Of a stretch of DNA of 42,754 nt, positions 1 through 10,370 are shown in pieces. Under the pieces are notes generated by a model that saw only the letters and a program-made list of their open reading frames with translations, ran no database searches and was not told where the DNA came from. Made by a program: the position numbers and the translations under genes. Source of the DNA: Acidobacteriota bacterium (lineage in GTDB: Bacteria; Acidobacteriota; UBA6911); assembly GCA_016934555.1 (NCBI GenBank), contig JAFGSS010000060.1, positions 1 to 42,754 of the forward strand, given 5' to 3'. The stretch's first letter is position 1. Each line of letters starts with the position of its first letter.

Positions 1-1668
1 CACCCCGCTGCGGGGGAATTCGACGTCATCGAGCGAATCCCAGTGAAGGCGGAAGAGCAGCCCGGCATGCCGTGAGGCACCCTCCACCCGGAAGGGATCG
101 GAGCCGCCGGTGATGCGCACCCGCTCGAAGCGGTACCCGCCGGAAAGTTCCAGCTGGCGGCAGAGGAGGGCGCCGACCATCAGCTGGCCGCTCTCCCTCT
201 TGTCGGTGAACTTGTCGAAGCGCTCCTCCTCCCGGATGTCCATCCGCTCCAGCCTGCCGACTTCGACCCGCGGTTCCACGAAGAGAAACGGGAGGGATGG
301 GGGGACGATGCGGAGCGAGGCGAAGTGGCTTTCCAGCCCCCCGAACTGGGTCGAGACCGTCAGCTTCGAGGAGGTGTGGAAGAGCTGGCGCGCGGTGTAC
401 TCGGCCAGGGCCACGAACTGGTAGTCGTTGTCGTAGCGGAGGCTCGCTCCCAGAGTGTTCAGCAGCGCTTCCCGGACCACGAATTTGAGGTGATAGGCGT
501 CATCCTGCAGCGGCGCAAGAGTGTAGGAGACGCTCTCGAAAAACCGGGTTGCGTACAGTCGGCTGACCTCCGCGCCTATGGCGGTCGGGTCCGCCCTGTC
601 CCCCGCCCGGACCCGCATCCCCGCCTGGAGCTGGGAGGCGGGGATCTGCGCCAGCCCCTCGAAGGAGATGGAGCCGATGACGGGGGGGGCGGACCGGGGA
701 GAGTGGGGGTGCGCCCGCGGCAGGGATTCCCGGGTCAGGTTTTTCAGTTCCTCCATGCGCGCCCGGGCCGCCTCCTCTCCCAGGCGGATGATTTCGGGGA
801 TCTTCCCGTAATCGCTGCCGGAGAACCCCTCCAGGTCGGGTTTCAGGAGCAGGGAGGCGAGCCGCCGGTTCACCCGCACGTTGTCACTCATCTGCAGGCT
901 GATCGACTGGTCGATGACGTTGAAGAAGGTCCGGAGGTCCTTTGCGTCCAGGAGCGGGGAAGTGACGTCCACGGCGATGAGGATGTCCGCGCCCATGGCG
1001 TGGGCGACGTCGGTGGGCAGGTTGTTGGCCAGGCCCCCGTCGGCCAGCAGCATGCCTTCGTGTTCGAGCGGGGTGAACAGGAGCGGGACCGCCATCGAAG
1101 CCCGGAGCGCCTGCGTCATGGATCCTTGTTTGAACACGTAGGGCCTGCCGTCGAGGAGGTTCGTGGCCACGGCGCGGAAACGGACGCGGAGCCGGTCGAA
1201 GTCATACCCCGCATCGAGCATCGGGCGGGTGGTGAGGATATCCAGCGTTTCCGTCAGGCGCTGTCCTCCCCATAACCCGCTCGGGAGTTCGGGGTTCCAG
1301 CCCCGGAAGGTGACCTGGCCCTGGTAGCGCGTGTCGCTCCGTTCGATCAGGGGGGTGAGGCGGCGCTGCGGCGCGTCGCTGAAAAGGTTGTTCCAGTCCT
1401 GGCTTTCCAGAAACCGCTCGATTTCGTCCGGGCTGTGCCCCACGGCGTACAGTCCCCCGACCAGGGCGCCCATGCTCGTCCCGGTGATCGACTCGACCGG
1501 GATCCCGGCCTGCTCGAGCACTCTCAGGACTCCGATATGGGCGGCGCCGCGGGCCCCCCCGCCGCTGAGCACCAGCCCCACCCGGGGAGGGTGTGGCTGC
1601 GCCCCGAGGCGGTTCCCGGCAAGCAGCAGGACGAAGAGGGAAATAAGGACGGGCATGCGATGCTTCAT
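1..1668 (-). CDS. Patatin-like phospholipase with C-terminal Omp85/BamA-like region (3' end cut by window edge)
   Basis: Minus-strand frame read from ATG at 1668: MKHRMPVLISLFVLLLAGNRLGAQPHPPRVGLVLSGGGARGAAHIGVLRVLEQAGIPVESITGTSMGALVGGLYAVGHSPDEIERF; signal peptide, GGGARG and GTSMG (patatin oxyanion/serine motifs). The in-frame end reads ...LLFRLHWDSLDDVEFPRSGV, resembling a BamA-family strand motif. Absent from the ORF track because it runs off the window. Confidence 0.85.
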   Translation of the reverse strand, partial: MKHRMPVLISLFVLLLAGNRLGAQPHPPRVGLVLSGGGARGAAHIGVLRVLEQAGIPVESITGTSMGALVGGLYAVGHSPDEIERFLESQDWNNLFSDAPQRRLTPLIERSDTRYQGQVTFRGWNPELPSGLWGGQRLTETLDILTTRPMLDAGYDFDRLRVRFRAVATNLLDGRPYVFKQGSMTQALRASMAVPLLFTPLEHEGMLLADGGLANNLPTDVAHAMGADILIAVDVTSPLLDAKDLRTFFNVIDQSISLQMSDNVRVNRRLASLLLKPDLEGFSGSDYGKIPEIIRLGEEAARARMEELKNLTRESLPRAHPHSPRSAPPVIGSISFEGLAQIPASQLQAGMRVRAGDRADPTAIGAEVSRLYATRFFESVSYTLAPLQDDAYHLKFVVREALLNTLGASLRYDNDYQFVALAEYTARQLFHTSSKLTVSTQFGGLESHFASLRIVPPSLPFLFVEPRVEVGRLERMDIREEERFDKFTDKRESGQLMVGALLCRQLELSGGYRFERVRITGGSDPFRVEGASRHAGLLFRLHWDSLDDVEFPRSGV

Positions 1669-1854
1669 GATGCTTCATACATTATCATTCCCGGCCCGAA
1701 ATCCTGATCCTTATTTGACCCCCTCCCCGAGGGGGACCCCGGAACCGGTAACACCCGGGCTCCGACTGCGTAATCAAGGGCAAGAAAGTCATCAGAGTGC
1801 GCGGGAAAGAGTGAGTGCGAAGGAAACAGAAGGAACAGGGAGGAAGTGTATTCC

Positions 1855-2361
1855 ATGAGAAAATCGATGCTTTTAGCGGGGGCGGCGCTGGCGCTGGCCC
1901 TGGTGGGGACGGCGCCCGGCGCCGACGTGACCGGGAAATGGGTGGCCGAGTCCGAAGGAATGCAGGGGCCGGTGCAGACCACGTTCAACTTCACGGTGGC
2001 CGGGGACACATTGACCGGGACCGTCAGCGGCCGCGGGGGGGATACCGAAATCACCGAAGGTAAGGTGAACGGGGATGAAATCAAGTTTGTCGTCGTCCGC
2101 AAGTTCGGTGAAAACGAGATGAAGACCCTTTACACCGGCAAGGTCGCCGGAGACGAGATCACCTTCACGATTGCCCGGGAATTCTCGGGCCAGCCGGGCG
2201 GCGGCGGCATGGGCGGCCCGGGTGGCGGCATGGGCGGTCCTCCTCCCGGCGGCGGCATGGGCGGTCCTCCTCCCGGTGGTGGCATGGGCGGTCCGGGCGG
2301 CGGCCCCGGCGGGGGCGGACCCAGGGCTCCCCGGGAAATCGTAGCGAAGCGGGTTCAGTAG
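1855..2361 (+). CDS. Secreted small hypothetical protein with C-terminal Gly-Met-Pro repeat tail
   Basis: MRKSMLLAGAALALALVGTAPGADVTGKWVAESEG... signal peptide, beta-rich domain, then GGGMGGPPPGGGMGGPPPGGGMGGPGGGPGGGG; RBS-like aggaggaag upstream. Confidence 0.75.
   Translation: MRKSMLLAGAALALALVGTAPGADVTGKWVAESEGMQGPVQTTFNFTVAGDTLTGTVSGRGGDTEITEGKVNGDEIKFVVVRKFGENEMKTLYTGKVAGDEITFTIAREFSGQPGGGGMGGPGGGMGGPPPGGGMGGPPPGGGMGGPGGGPGGGGPRAPREIVAKRVQ
2193..2310 (+). repeat. Tandem coding repeat, 27-bp unit (GGMGGPPPG)
   Basis: ggcggcggcatgggcggtcctcctccc repeated with small variation. Confidence 0.8.
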
Positions 2362-2420
2362 GCGAACCCCATTTTCGCGGGCAGGCGGGCGGATGACGCC
2401 TGCCCGCACCGGAAAGACTT

Positions 2421-3119
2421 ATGACAAAAGGCACAGTCATTGCAGCGATGTGGTGCGCCCTCCTGGCGTCCGGCATGATGTCGTCTCTCCGGGGGGCGGG
2501 CACGGAGGGGACGGAGGCGTTCGACGCCCGGGTGCGGGAGACCCTCGCGGGCCACAACCGCTCCTGGGGGGGGATGAACGTTCCCGAGGCGGACGGCAGG
2601 GCGCTTTACGACCTCGTCGTCCGGAACAACTATAAGCGCGCGCTCGAAATCGGGACGTCGAACGGGTACTCCGGGATCTGGATCGCCTGGGCCCTGTCCA
2701 AAACCGGCGGGAAACTGATCACCGTCGAAATCGACCCGGGGCGCCACAGGGAGGCGCTCGGGTATTTCGCCCGGGCGGGGCTGGACCGGTATATCGACGC
2801 GAGGCTGGGGGATGCGCACGAAGTGGTGCCGGCGCTCGAAGGCCCCTTCGATTTCGTGTTCTGCGACGCCGACAAGGAGTGGTACACGAAATATCTGGAA
2901 GCCGTCCTGCCGAAACTGACCGTGGGGGGGATCTTCGCGGCCCACAACGTCTCGGAATACCCGGCGCGTGGGGGCCGTTTCGGGGGAGGGAGAGGAGGCC
3001 GGGGCGGCGGTCCCGCCGGCGATTTCCTGGAATTCGCCCGGAGCCTGCCGAACCTGGAAACCTCCATCGCGGACATTCCAGGTTCGGCGGGCCTCTGCGT
3101 CAGCCGCAAGACGAAATAG
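2421..3119 (+). CDS. Class I SAM-dependent O-methyltransferase-like protein with putative signal peptide and Gly/Arg-rich insertion
   Basis: ALEIGTSNGYSGIWIAWAL (SAM motif I), FDFVFCDADKEWYTKYLEAVLPKLTVGGIFAAHNV; N-terminal MTKGTVIAAMWCALLASGMM; insertion ARGGRFGGGRGGRGGGPAG. Confidence 0.8.
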   Translation: MTKGTVIAAMWCALLASGMMSSLRGAGTEGTEAFDARVRETLAGHNRSWGGMNVPEADGRALYDLVVRNNYKRALEIGTSNGYSGIWIAWALSKTGGKLITVEIDPGRHREALGYFARAGLDRYIDARLGDAHEVVPALEGPFDFVFCDADKEWYTKYLEAVLPKLTVGGIFAAHNVSEYPARGGRFGGGRGGRGGGPAGDFLEFARSLPNLETSIADIPGSAGLCVSRKTK

Positions 3120-3134
3120 GCGCGGCCGGCCGGG

Positions 3135-4289
3135 CTATTCGGCCCTGCGCCGGCGGAAGGCCGGTTCGTCGAGGTTGTCCTTGAGCGACTCCAGCTGGTA
3201 GTCGATCGTCTTGCTCGAATCGGCCGGCGCCAGGGGGATAACGTTCCCCGTGCCCCGGGAGTGGTCGTTGATCCCCCGGGGACGTTCCCCCGCGCCCTGG
3301 TTGAATCCCGTGGCGATGACGGTGATCTTGATCCGGTCCTCCATCTCCTCGTCGTACACGGCGCCGAAGATCGTGTCCTCGGCCCCGGCGACCTCCTCGA
3401 TGATCTGCGCGGCCGCGGCCACTTCGTGCAGGCGGAGGCTCTCGCGGGTGGCGGTGATGTTGATGAGCACCCCCCGGGCTCCGCGGATGGAGGTTTCCTC
3501 GAGCAGGGGGCTCGAGATCGCCCGCTGGGCGGCCTCGACGGCGCGGTTTTCCCCCTCGGCCATCCCGGTTCCCATCAGGGCCATCCCTTTGCCGGACATG
3601 ATGGTGCGGACGTCGGCGAAATCGACGTTGACGATGCCAGGCATGGTGATGATGTCCGAAATCCCCTGGACCGCCTGGCAGAGCACGTCGTCGGCGTAGC
3701 GGAAGGAATCCTCGAGCAGGGCGTCGGCCCCCATGGCGCAGAGCAGCCGCTCGTTGGGGATGGTGATCAGGGTGTCGACCACCTCCTTGAGCTCGTTGAT
3801 CCCCTCGTCCGCATGCTGCAGACGCCTCCGACCCTCGAAGTTGAAGGGCTTGGTGACGACGCCCACCGTCAGCGCCCCCAGCTCGGTGGCCAGGCTGGCG
3901 ATGATGGGGGCGGCGCCGGTCCCGGTCCCTCCCCCCATCCCGGCGGTGACGAAGACCATGTCGGCCCCGTCGAGGAGTTCGATGATGCGCTCGGTGTCCT
4001 CGAGCGCCGCCTGGCGCCCCTTTTCGGGGATGGCGCCGCAGCCCAGGCCGTTGGTCAGCTTGGTGCCGATCTGCAGCTTGATGGAAGCGTGCGAGCTGCG
4101 GAGGGCCTGGATGTCGGTGTTGGCGGCGATGAATTCGACGCCCCCGATCTTCGCCTGGATCATGCGGTTGACGGCGTTGCCGCCGGCGCCGCCGATGCCG
4201 ACGACCTTGATTCTCGCCGGCGGCTGCCGGTCCTCGTCGAACCTGAATTTCAGAGGCTCTTCCTCAAAGCGCAATTTCTCCGTTTGCAT
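3135..4289 (-). CDS. ftsZ: Cell division protein FtsZ
   Basis: [28 protein letters not shown] tubulin/FtsZ signature, C-terminal [12 protein letters not shown] conserved tail. Confidence 0.98.
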   Translation of the reverse strand: MQTEKLRFEEEPLKFRFDEDRQPPARIKVVGIGGAGGNAVNRMIQAKIGGVEFIAANTDIQALRSSHASIKLQIGTKLTNGLGCGAIPEKGRQAALEDTERIIELLDGADMVFVTAGMGGGTGTGAAPIIASLATELGALTVGVVTKPFNFEGRRRLQHADEGINELKEVVDTLITIPNERLLCAMGADALLEDSFRYADDVLCQAVQGISDIITMPGIVNVDFADVRTIMSGKGMALMGTGMAEGENRAVEAAQRAISSPLLEETSIRGARGVLINITATRESLRLHEVAAAAQIIEEVAGAEDTIFGAVYDEEMEDRIKITVIATGFNQGAGERPRGINDHSRGTGNVIPLAPADSSKTIDYQLESLKDNLDEPAFRRRRAE

Positions 4290-4316
4290 CTGCTCCCTCC
4301 TCTCCGATACCAGAAC

Positions 4317-5543
4317 CTAATTCCCGGCCAATGACAGAATCCTGTTGAGCAACCAGGGGGTGCCCCCCGCCCTCCCCCATTTCTTTTTGCGGACCACGGC
4401 CTCTTCGGCCCCGAAAAGGGCCAGGCCCACGGCGGTCGAGTAGACGGGATGGGACAGTTCGGCGGGCAGGCCCCGTATGCCGAGCGGGAGCCCCTGGCGG
4501 ACCGGCATGCCCAGGATTTCCTCGCTGAGTTCCACCATGCCGTCGAGCATGCTCCCCCCCCCGGTGATGACGACCCCCGCGATGAGGTTCTGGCTTACCA
4601 ACCCCTTCCTGAGCTGGTCGGAAACCAGTTCCAGGATTTCGACCGCGCGGTCCCGCAGGATGCCGCAGATCACGCGCCTCGACACGCTGCGGGCGGCGCG
4701 GGTTCCCATCCCGGGGACCAGCACGGAGTCTTCCGTCGCGACCCTTTCGGTGAGCACCGTCCCGACATCCTTCTTGATGCGCTCCGAGTCCTCGAGCGTG
4801 GTCTGCAGCCCGATCGCCAGGTCGCGGGTGAAGTGGGCGCCCCCCACGGGCAGGACCTTGGTGAAATGGACCGCGTCCCCGAGGAAGACTGCGATGTCGG
4901 TGGTGCCCCCCCCGATGTCGATGATGGCGGTGCCCAGTTCCTTCTCGTCCCGGGTCAGGACGGCCTCGGCGCTGGCCAGCGGCTGCGCCACCACCTTTTT
5001 GACCCGCATCTGCGCGCGGTTGACCGCGTTGATCAGGTTCTGGTTGAGCGCGATCTGGCAGGTCACGACGTGAATGTTGACGTCGAGCCGCGATCCGAAC
5101 AGCCCGACCGGGTTTTTGATCCCCCCCCGGTCGTCCAGGAAAAATTCCTGCGGCAGCACGTGGACGACCTCGCGGTCGGGCGAAATCGGCACCGACTGGG
5201 CGGCGGCGATCACCTGGGTTCTCGCCTCCTCCGTGACCTCGTGACGGTTCCCCCCGATGTCGATGGCGCCGCGGGAGTTGAAGCTCTGGAAATGGTCTCC
5301 CGTGGCCCCCGCGATCACCCAGTCCACCGAGACCTCCGACTTCAGTTCCGCCTCGTCGGCCGCCTTGCGGATCGACGCCGCCGCGGCGTCGAGATCGATG
5401 ACCACGCCCTTGTGCAGTCCCTCGCTGTCGGCGTAGCCCGTGCTGATCAGCTCCAGCCCCCCGTCCAGGTGGGTCCGGGCGATCATCATGCAGATCTTGG
5501 TGGTCCCGACGTCCAGTCCACAAATGATCCGATCTTTTTTCAC
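4317..5543 (-). CDS. ftsA: Cell division protein FtsA
   Basis: MKKDRIICGLDVGTTKICMMIA; IIDIGGGTTDIAVF; VVITGGGSMLDGMVELSEEILGMPVRQG actin-fold motifs; position next to ftsZ. Confidence 0.97.
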   Translation of the reverse strand: MKKDRIICGLDVGTTKICMMIARTHLDGGLELISTGYADSEGLHKGVVIDLDAAAASIRKAADEAELKSEVSVDWVIAGATGDHFQSFNSRGAIDIGGNRHEVTEEARTQVIAAAQSVPISPDREVVHVLPQEFFLDDRGGIKNPVGLFGSRLDVNIHVVTCQIALNQNLINAVNRAQMRVKKVVAQPLASAEAVLTRDEKELGTAIIDIGGGTTDIAVFLGDAVHFTKVLPVGGAHFTRDLAIGLQTTLEDSERIKKDVGTVLTERVATEDSVLVPGMGTRAARSVSRRVICGILRDRAVEILELVSDQLRKGLVSQNLIAGVVITGGGSMLDGMVELSEEILGMPVRQGLPLGIRGLPAELSHPVYSTAVGLALFGAEEAVVRKKKWGRAGGTPWLLNRILSLAGN

Positions 5544-6481
5544 GGGTTCCTCCGCCTCTGCTCTTCAAGTCCGGCCGTTTTGCCCTTCAGCGGATCGGTC
5601 TGCCGCAGCCGGTAGACGATCTGGCTGTCGAAACGGAGGTCGATGCGCTCGATCTCGGCGTACTGGTCCTTCAGCTTCCTGTATTCGGAAGGGTTGTTGA
5701 TGAATTTGCTGAAGCGCTTCAGGTAGTCCTTTTCGCCGAGGATCACTTCGGCCGTGTCGTCCACCAGAACTACCTTCAGGTTATTGCGGTCGGAGATGTC
5801 CACCTCGGATAGGATCCGGGTGTAGCGGGGCGATCCCGACGCGATCTCCGCGAGCATCTCCATCCCCCGGTGGATGCGGGCGCTGTTCTCCTCCTGGTAC
5901 ATTTCGTAAGTTTCCGCGTCCTCCCCCAGGACACCCCTGAAAACGGGGACGTCCAGCTTCCCGAACCTCGGGTCGTAGCGGTCGAGCAGGATCCCCTCGT
6001 TGTCCGTGACCATCAGCGCGCCGCTTATTTCCACGATGACGGCCGGGACGCGCTCCCGGACGTAAAGGACAAGGTCCGAGGGGAGGACCCGGAGGATCTC
6101 GACGTCCCGCACCCAGGTCTCCTGCCGGATGCGGTCCCGGACTTCGCCCAGGTCGATCTTCAGGATATTCACCGGGAATTCCCGGGCGACCATGGCTTCC
6201 AGGCCGGCGCTGTCGAGCTCGCGGCAGCCGTGGACGCGGACCTTGCCGAGGTTGAAGGCTTCGGCGTTCAGGGCGTAGATCCAGGCCGAAGCCGCCGCCG
6301 CGACGAGGGCCACGAGGAGCCCCCCCCCGCGCGCCGTCCGGAGCAGGGCGGCGAACCGGCGCCCTGTCATGGGGCCCTGGCCCAGGTTCCGGGGCGTCTT
6401 CCTGCGGGATCGGGCCCTGTCCGGAGGCGGAACGATCCGGGCGTTGCGCGCTTCCCGCGATCTGTTGGTCTTGATCTCCAT
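5540..6481 (-). CDS. ftsQ: Cell division protein FtsQ (POTRA domain)
   Basis: Single N-terminal TM, FNLGKVRVHGCRELDSAGLEAMV POTRA, VRDVEILRVLPSDLVLYVRERVPA; dcw position between ftsA and murC. Confidence 0.93.
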   Translation of the reverse strand: MEIKTNRSREARNARIVPPPDRARSRRKTPRNLGQGPMTGRRFAALLRTARGGGLLVALVAAAASAWIYALNAEAFNLGKVRVHGCRELDSAGLEAMVAREFPVNILKIDLGEVRDRIRQETWVRDVEILRVLPSDLVLYVRERVPAVIVEISGALMVTDNEGILLDRYDPRFGKLDVPVFRGVLGEDAETYEMYQEENSARIHRGMEMLAEIASGSPRYTRILSEVDISDRNNLKVVLVDDTAEVILGEKDYLKRFSKFINNPSEYRKLKDQYAEIERIDLRFDSQIVYRLRQTDPLKGKTAGLEEQRRRNP

Positions 6482-6485
6482 AACC

Positions 6486-7847
6486 CTATTTCTTTAAAAA
6501 GTCCTCTCCGAGCTTCCAGACGTCACCGGCGCCCAGGGTCAGCAGTATATCTCCATCCCGGAGCCTTTGCCCGAGAAGTTTCCGCGCGCTCTCGGCGTCC
6601 GGTGCGTACACGACGTCCCGGTGGCCGGATTTCCTGATCCCCTCGACCAGGCTTTCGGCGTCCACCCCCGCGATGGGGTCCTCGCCCGCGGCGTAGATGG
6701 GGAGCACGACAAGTACGTCGGCGTGGTAGAAGGAGCGGGCGAAGTCCTCCTCGAGCGCCTGGGTCCGGCTATAGCGGTGGGGCTGAAAGACCGCGACGAT
6801 GCGGCGGTCGCACGCCTGGCGCGCGGCGCGCAGGGTGGCCACGATCTCCGTCGGATGGTGCGCGTAATCGTCCACCACCAGGACGTCCTCCTTCTTCCCC
6901 CGGACCTGGAACCTCCGGTCCGCGTTCTGGAAGGACCCCAGGGCTCCGACCGCCTTTTCGAAGGGGATGTCCAGTTCCAGCGCCACGGCCACGGCCGCCA
7001 GCGCGTTCAGGATCGCGTGGGTGCCCGGTATCTGCAGCTTCAGAATGCCGAGCGGCCGGCCGTGGCGCCCGATGCGGCACTCGGAGCCGAAATCGCGGAA
7101 TTCGATGCGGGAGGCGACGAGGTCGGCCTGGCTGCTGGTCCCGTAGGTGATCGTCCGGCGCTCGATGCGCGGAATGACCGCCTGGACGTTCGGGTCGTCC
7201 AGGCAGAGGACGACGCTCCCGTAGAAAGGGACCTTGTTCGCGAAGGTGACGAAGGTGGACTGGATCTCGCCGAGGTCCGCGTAGTGATCGAGGTGTTCCC
7301 GGTCGATGTTGGTGACGACGGCGATGGCGGGGTTCAGCTTGAGAAAGGAGCCGTCGCTTTCGTCCGCTTCGGCGACGAGGAAATCCCCCTTCCCCAGTTT
7401 CGCGTTGCTCCCGAAGGCGTTCAACCTGCCGCCGATGACGGCGGTGGGGTCCAGCCCCCCGGCCACCAGCACGGTAGCGATCATGGAGGTCGTGGTGGTC
7501 TTGCCGTGGGCCCCGGCGACGGCGATGCCGTATTTCAACCGCATCAGCTCCGCCAGCATTTCGGCCCGGGGGATCACCGGGATCTGCAGCCGGCGGGCTT
7601 CAGCCACCTCGACGTTGTCGGGGCGGACGGCCGAGGAGATCACGACCACGTTCGCCCCCTCCACGTGCTGCGCCCGGTGACCCAGGTGGATCCTCCCGCC
7701 GAGGGCCGTCAGGCGGTCCAGCGCCGGGCCCGGCCTCAGGTCCGAGCCCGAAACCTGGTAGCCGAGGTTGAGGAGGAGTTCGGCGATGCCGCTCATGCCG
7801 ATGCCGCCGATCCCCACGAAATGGAGTTTCTGGATCTTCCTGAACAT
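6486..7847 (-). CDS. murC: UDP-N-acetylmuramate--L-alanine ligase
   Basis: [61 protein letters not shown]. Track ORF 6486..8285 is over-extended into ftsW; ATG at 7847 preferred. Confidence 0.97.
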   Translation of the reverse strand: MFRKIQKLHFVGIGGIGMSGIAELLLNLGYQVSGSDLRPGPALDRLTALGGRIHLGHRAQHVEGANVVVISSAVRPDNVEVAEARRLQIPVIPRAEMLAELMRLKYGIAVAGAHGKTTTTSMIATVLVAGGLDPTAVIGGRLNAFGSNAKLGKGDFLVAEADESDGSFLKLNPAIAVVTNIDREHLDHYADLGEIQSTFVTFANKVPFYGSVVLCLDDPNVQAVIPRIERRTITYGTSSQADLVASRIEFRDFGSECRIGRHGRPLGILKLQIPGTHAILNALAAVAVALELDIPFEKAVGALGSFQNADRRFQVRGKKEDVLVVDDYAHHPTEIVATLRAARQACDRRIVAVFQPHRYSRTQALEEDFARSFYHADVLVVLPIYAAGEDPIAGVDAESLVEGIRKSGHRDVVYAPDAESARKLLGQRLRDGDILLTLGAGDVWKLGEDFLKK

Positions 7848-7849
7848 GG

Positions 7850-8959
7850 CTATCCGGCGGCCTCCGCAAGCTTGTTCTGGTAGGAAAGGTTGAGCAAAAC
7901 GCCCGTGGCCAGCATGTTCAGCCAGAGCGAACTCCCCCCCTGGCTCATGAACGGCAGCGCGATCCCCTTGGTCGGCGTCATCGCCAGTACCATGGAGATG
8001 TTGATGAACCCCTGAAGCGTGACCATGAGGGTGATGCCCAGGGCGAGATAGAAACCGAAGCGGTCGCTGGAGCGCAGGGCGATGCGCGTCCCGCGGAGAA
8101 AATAGATCAAAAAGCCGGCCACGACCAGGGTGGTGCCGACCAGGCCCAACTCCTCCCCGATGACGGCGAAGAGGAAATCGCTGCTCGCCTCCGGGAGGTA
8201 GAAGAGCTTCTGCTTGCCGGCGCCCAGGCCGAGCCCCGTCACCCCCCCGCTGCCGACGGCGATCAGGGACTGGGTGATCTGCCACCCCGTCCCCATGGGG
8301 TCCTCGAACGGGTTCCGGAAAGCCTGGATCCGGTCCCAGCGGTAGGGGACGTTGACCACGAAGAAGTAGAAAGCGGGGATGGCCAGGGCCGCGGCGCCGG
8401 CGAAATAGCGCCAGGAGAGCCCCGCGACGTACAGGAGCACGGCGACGATCAGGCAGAGGCAGAGGGCCTGCCCCAGGTCGGGCTCGACGGCGATCAGGAC
8501 GGCGAAGAAGCCGACGGTCAATCCCAGCGGGAGCAGCCTGCGGGCGAACTGGTTGATTTCCCCCTCGTGCCGGTGGAGGAACCAGGCGACGAACATGAGC
8601 ACGGCGAGTTTGGCGATTTCCGAGGGCTGAAAGGTGAAGCCCCCGAAGTGGAGCCAGCGGTGGGCCGCGTTGATCTCGGGCTGGGTCAGGACGAAGAGGA
8701 GGAGGGCGGCGCAGACCGACAGAAAGGCCACAAAGACCTTCGGCTTCTGCCAGCGGCGGTAGTCGATCTTCATCATGCCGTACATCAGCACCAGGCCCCC
8801 CGCCGCGAAGGCCAGCTGGCGCAGGAAGAAGTAGGACGACATGCCGTGTTCGGATGCGGCCTTGACCGAGGACGCGCTGTACACCATCACCAGGCCGAAT
8901 ATGGCCAAAAACCCGGCGGTGAAGAAGAGAATCTTGTCGCTGCTCGGTTTATAGGCCAT
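7850..8959 (-). CDS. ftsW: Lipid II polymerase/flippase family FtsW (SEDS)
   Basis: [32 protein letters not shown]... polytopic SEDS protein; [28 protein letters not shown]. Confidence 0.95.
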   Translation of the reverse strand: MAYKPSSDKILFFTAGFLAIFGLVMVYSASSVKAASEHGMSSYFFLRQLAFAAGGLVLMYGMMKIDYRRWQKPKVFVAFLSVCAALLLFVLTQPEINAAHRWLHFGGFTFQPSEIAKLAVLMFVAWFLHRHEGEINQFARRLLPLGLTVGFFAVLIAVEPDLGQALCLCLIVAVLLYVAGLSWRYFAGAAALAIPAFYFFVVNVPYRWDRIQAFRNPFEDPMGTGWQITQSLIAVGSGGVTGLGLGAGKQKLFYLPEASSDFLFAVIGEELGLVGTTLVVAGFLIYFLRGTRIALRSSDRFGFYLALGITLMVTLQGFINISMVLAMTPTKGIALPFMSQGGSSLWLNMLATGVLLNLSYQNKLAEAAG

Positions 8960-10370
8960 GGAATCCCTCCTCGCAAGGCCCGGGGCGCCGCCCGGCTTCC
9001 TCGCCCCGGTGCGGGGCGAGGACCGCTTCCTTGAACGCGCGCCCGCGCTCTTCGTAATCCCGGAACATGTCGAAACTGGCACAGGCGGGGGCCAGCAGGA
9101 CCACGTCTCCGGGCCCGGCCTCCCGCCGGCAGGCCGACACCGCCTCCTCCATCGACCCGGCGGCGGAAACGGCCGTCACGTCAGCCAGGGCCCGGCGGAG
9201 CTTGTCCGCCGCCTCGCCGATCACCACGAGGCGGCGGACACGTTGGCGGACCAGGGGGCGCAGGGAGGCGAAATCCCCCTCCTTGTCCCGCCCCCCGGCG
9301 ATCAGCAGGATGTTGCCCGGGAAAGACTCCAGCGCCTTCGCGGTCGCGTCCACGTTGGTGGCCTTGGAATCGTTGTAATAGCGCACCCCGTCCAGTTCCG
9401 CGACCAACTCGATCCGGTGCTCCACCCCCCGGAACGCACGGACGCCGGCCTCGAGGCCCTCGGCCGGGATCCCGGCCAGGATCGCCATGGCGCAGGCCGC
9501 GAGCACGTTTTCCAGGTTGTGCGCCCCCACGAGGCCGACGGCCTCGACGGGAAAGAGGTCGCGCTCCCCGTCGTCGCTGCGGTAGAGCACGCGGCCGCCG
9601 CGCACGAAGGCCCCCCGCTCGAGCGACCGGCGCCGGCTGAACAGCACCGGGCGGGAGTGCACGGCTGCCGCCATGGCGGCCGTGCGAGCGTCGTCGGCGT
9701 TCAGCACCGCCCGGTCCCCGTCCACCTGGTTCATGAAGAGGCGTTGCTTCGCGGCGACGTACTCCCCGAACCCGGCGTACCGATCGAGGTGATCGGGCGT
9801 GAGATTCAGGATCGCGCCGATCGCGGGCCGGAAGGTGTCGATCGCCTCCAGTTGAAAGCTGGACAGCTCCACGGCGTAGAGGTCTCCGGGAGCGGAGTCC
9901 TCGGCGTACCGGATCAGGGGGGTCCCGATGTTGCCGGCGGCGCGGCAGCGGCGGCCGGCGGCGGAGGCCAGGTGGGCCACCAGGGCCGTCGTCGTCGTCT
10001 TGCCGTTGGAGCCCGTGATCCCGATGAGGGTCCCCTCGATGTGGCGGTACGCCAGTTCGACCTCGGCGATGACGGGGACCCCGGCGGCCCGGCTGGCGTC
10101 GAAGAGGGGGAGCGACAGGGGGATGCCCGGGCTGACCACGACCAGGTCGGAGCGGCGGAAGCTCTCCTCCCGGTGCCCCCCGAGTTCCAGTGCCAGTTCC
10201 CCGGACCGGGCGGCCAGCTCCTCGAGCCCGCCGACGGCGGGTTCCAGGCTTTCCCTCGGCCGGATGTCGGTGAGGGTGACGCGGGCCCCGCGCGACAGCA
10301 GGAAGCGGGCGGCGGCCACGCCGCTCCTCCCCGCCCCCGCCACCAGGACCGACTTTCCGCGATAGCTCAT
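8949..10370 (-). CDS. murD: UDP-N-acetylmuramoylalanine--D-glutamate ligase
   Basis: MSYRGKSVLVAGAGRSGVAAARFLL; GITGSNGKTTTTALVAHL; YNDSKATNVDATAKALESF; GGRDKEGDF. Start at 10370 overlaps murF stop (ATGA). Confidence 0.97.
   Translation of the reverse strand: MSYRGKSVLVAGAGRSGVAAARFLLSRGARVTLTDIRPRESLEPAVGGLEELAARSGELALELGGHREESFRRSDLVVVSPGIPLSLPLFDASRAAGVPVIAEVELAYRHIEGTLIGITGSNGKTTTTALVAHLASAAGRRCRAAGNIGTPLIRYAEDSAPGDLYAVELSSFQLEAIDTFRPAIGAILNLTPDHLDRYAGFGEYVAAKQRLFMNQVDGDRAVLNADDARTAAMAAAVHSRPVLFSRRRSLERGAFVRGGRVLYRSDDGERDLFPVEAVGLVGAHNLENVLAACAMAILAGIPAEGLEAGVRAFRGVEHRIELVAELDGVRYYNDSKATNVDATAKALESFPGNILLIAGGRDKEGDFASLRPLVRQRVRRLVVIGEAADKLRRALADVTAVSAAGSMEEAVSACRREAGPGDVVLLAPACASFDMFRDYEERGRAFKEAVLAPHRGEEAGRRPGPCEEGFHGL

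Noticed and set aside
325-1275. 316-aa plus-strand ORF at the left edge
   Set aside because: Antisense to the open-ended patatin gene on the minus strand.
1202-1678. 158-aa minus-strand ORF
   Set aside because: Shifted frame of the patatin gene; the real frame starts at 1668 and shows GGGARG/GTSMG.
7848-8285. Possible murG or fusion domain as the N-terminal extension of murC (track ORF 6486..8285)
   Set aside because: The extension is ftsW coding sequence read in another frame; no glycosyltransferase motifs.
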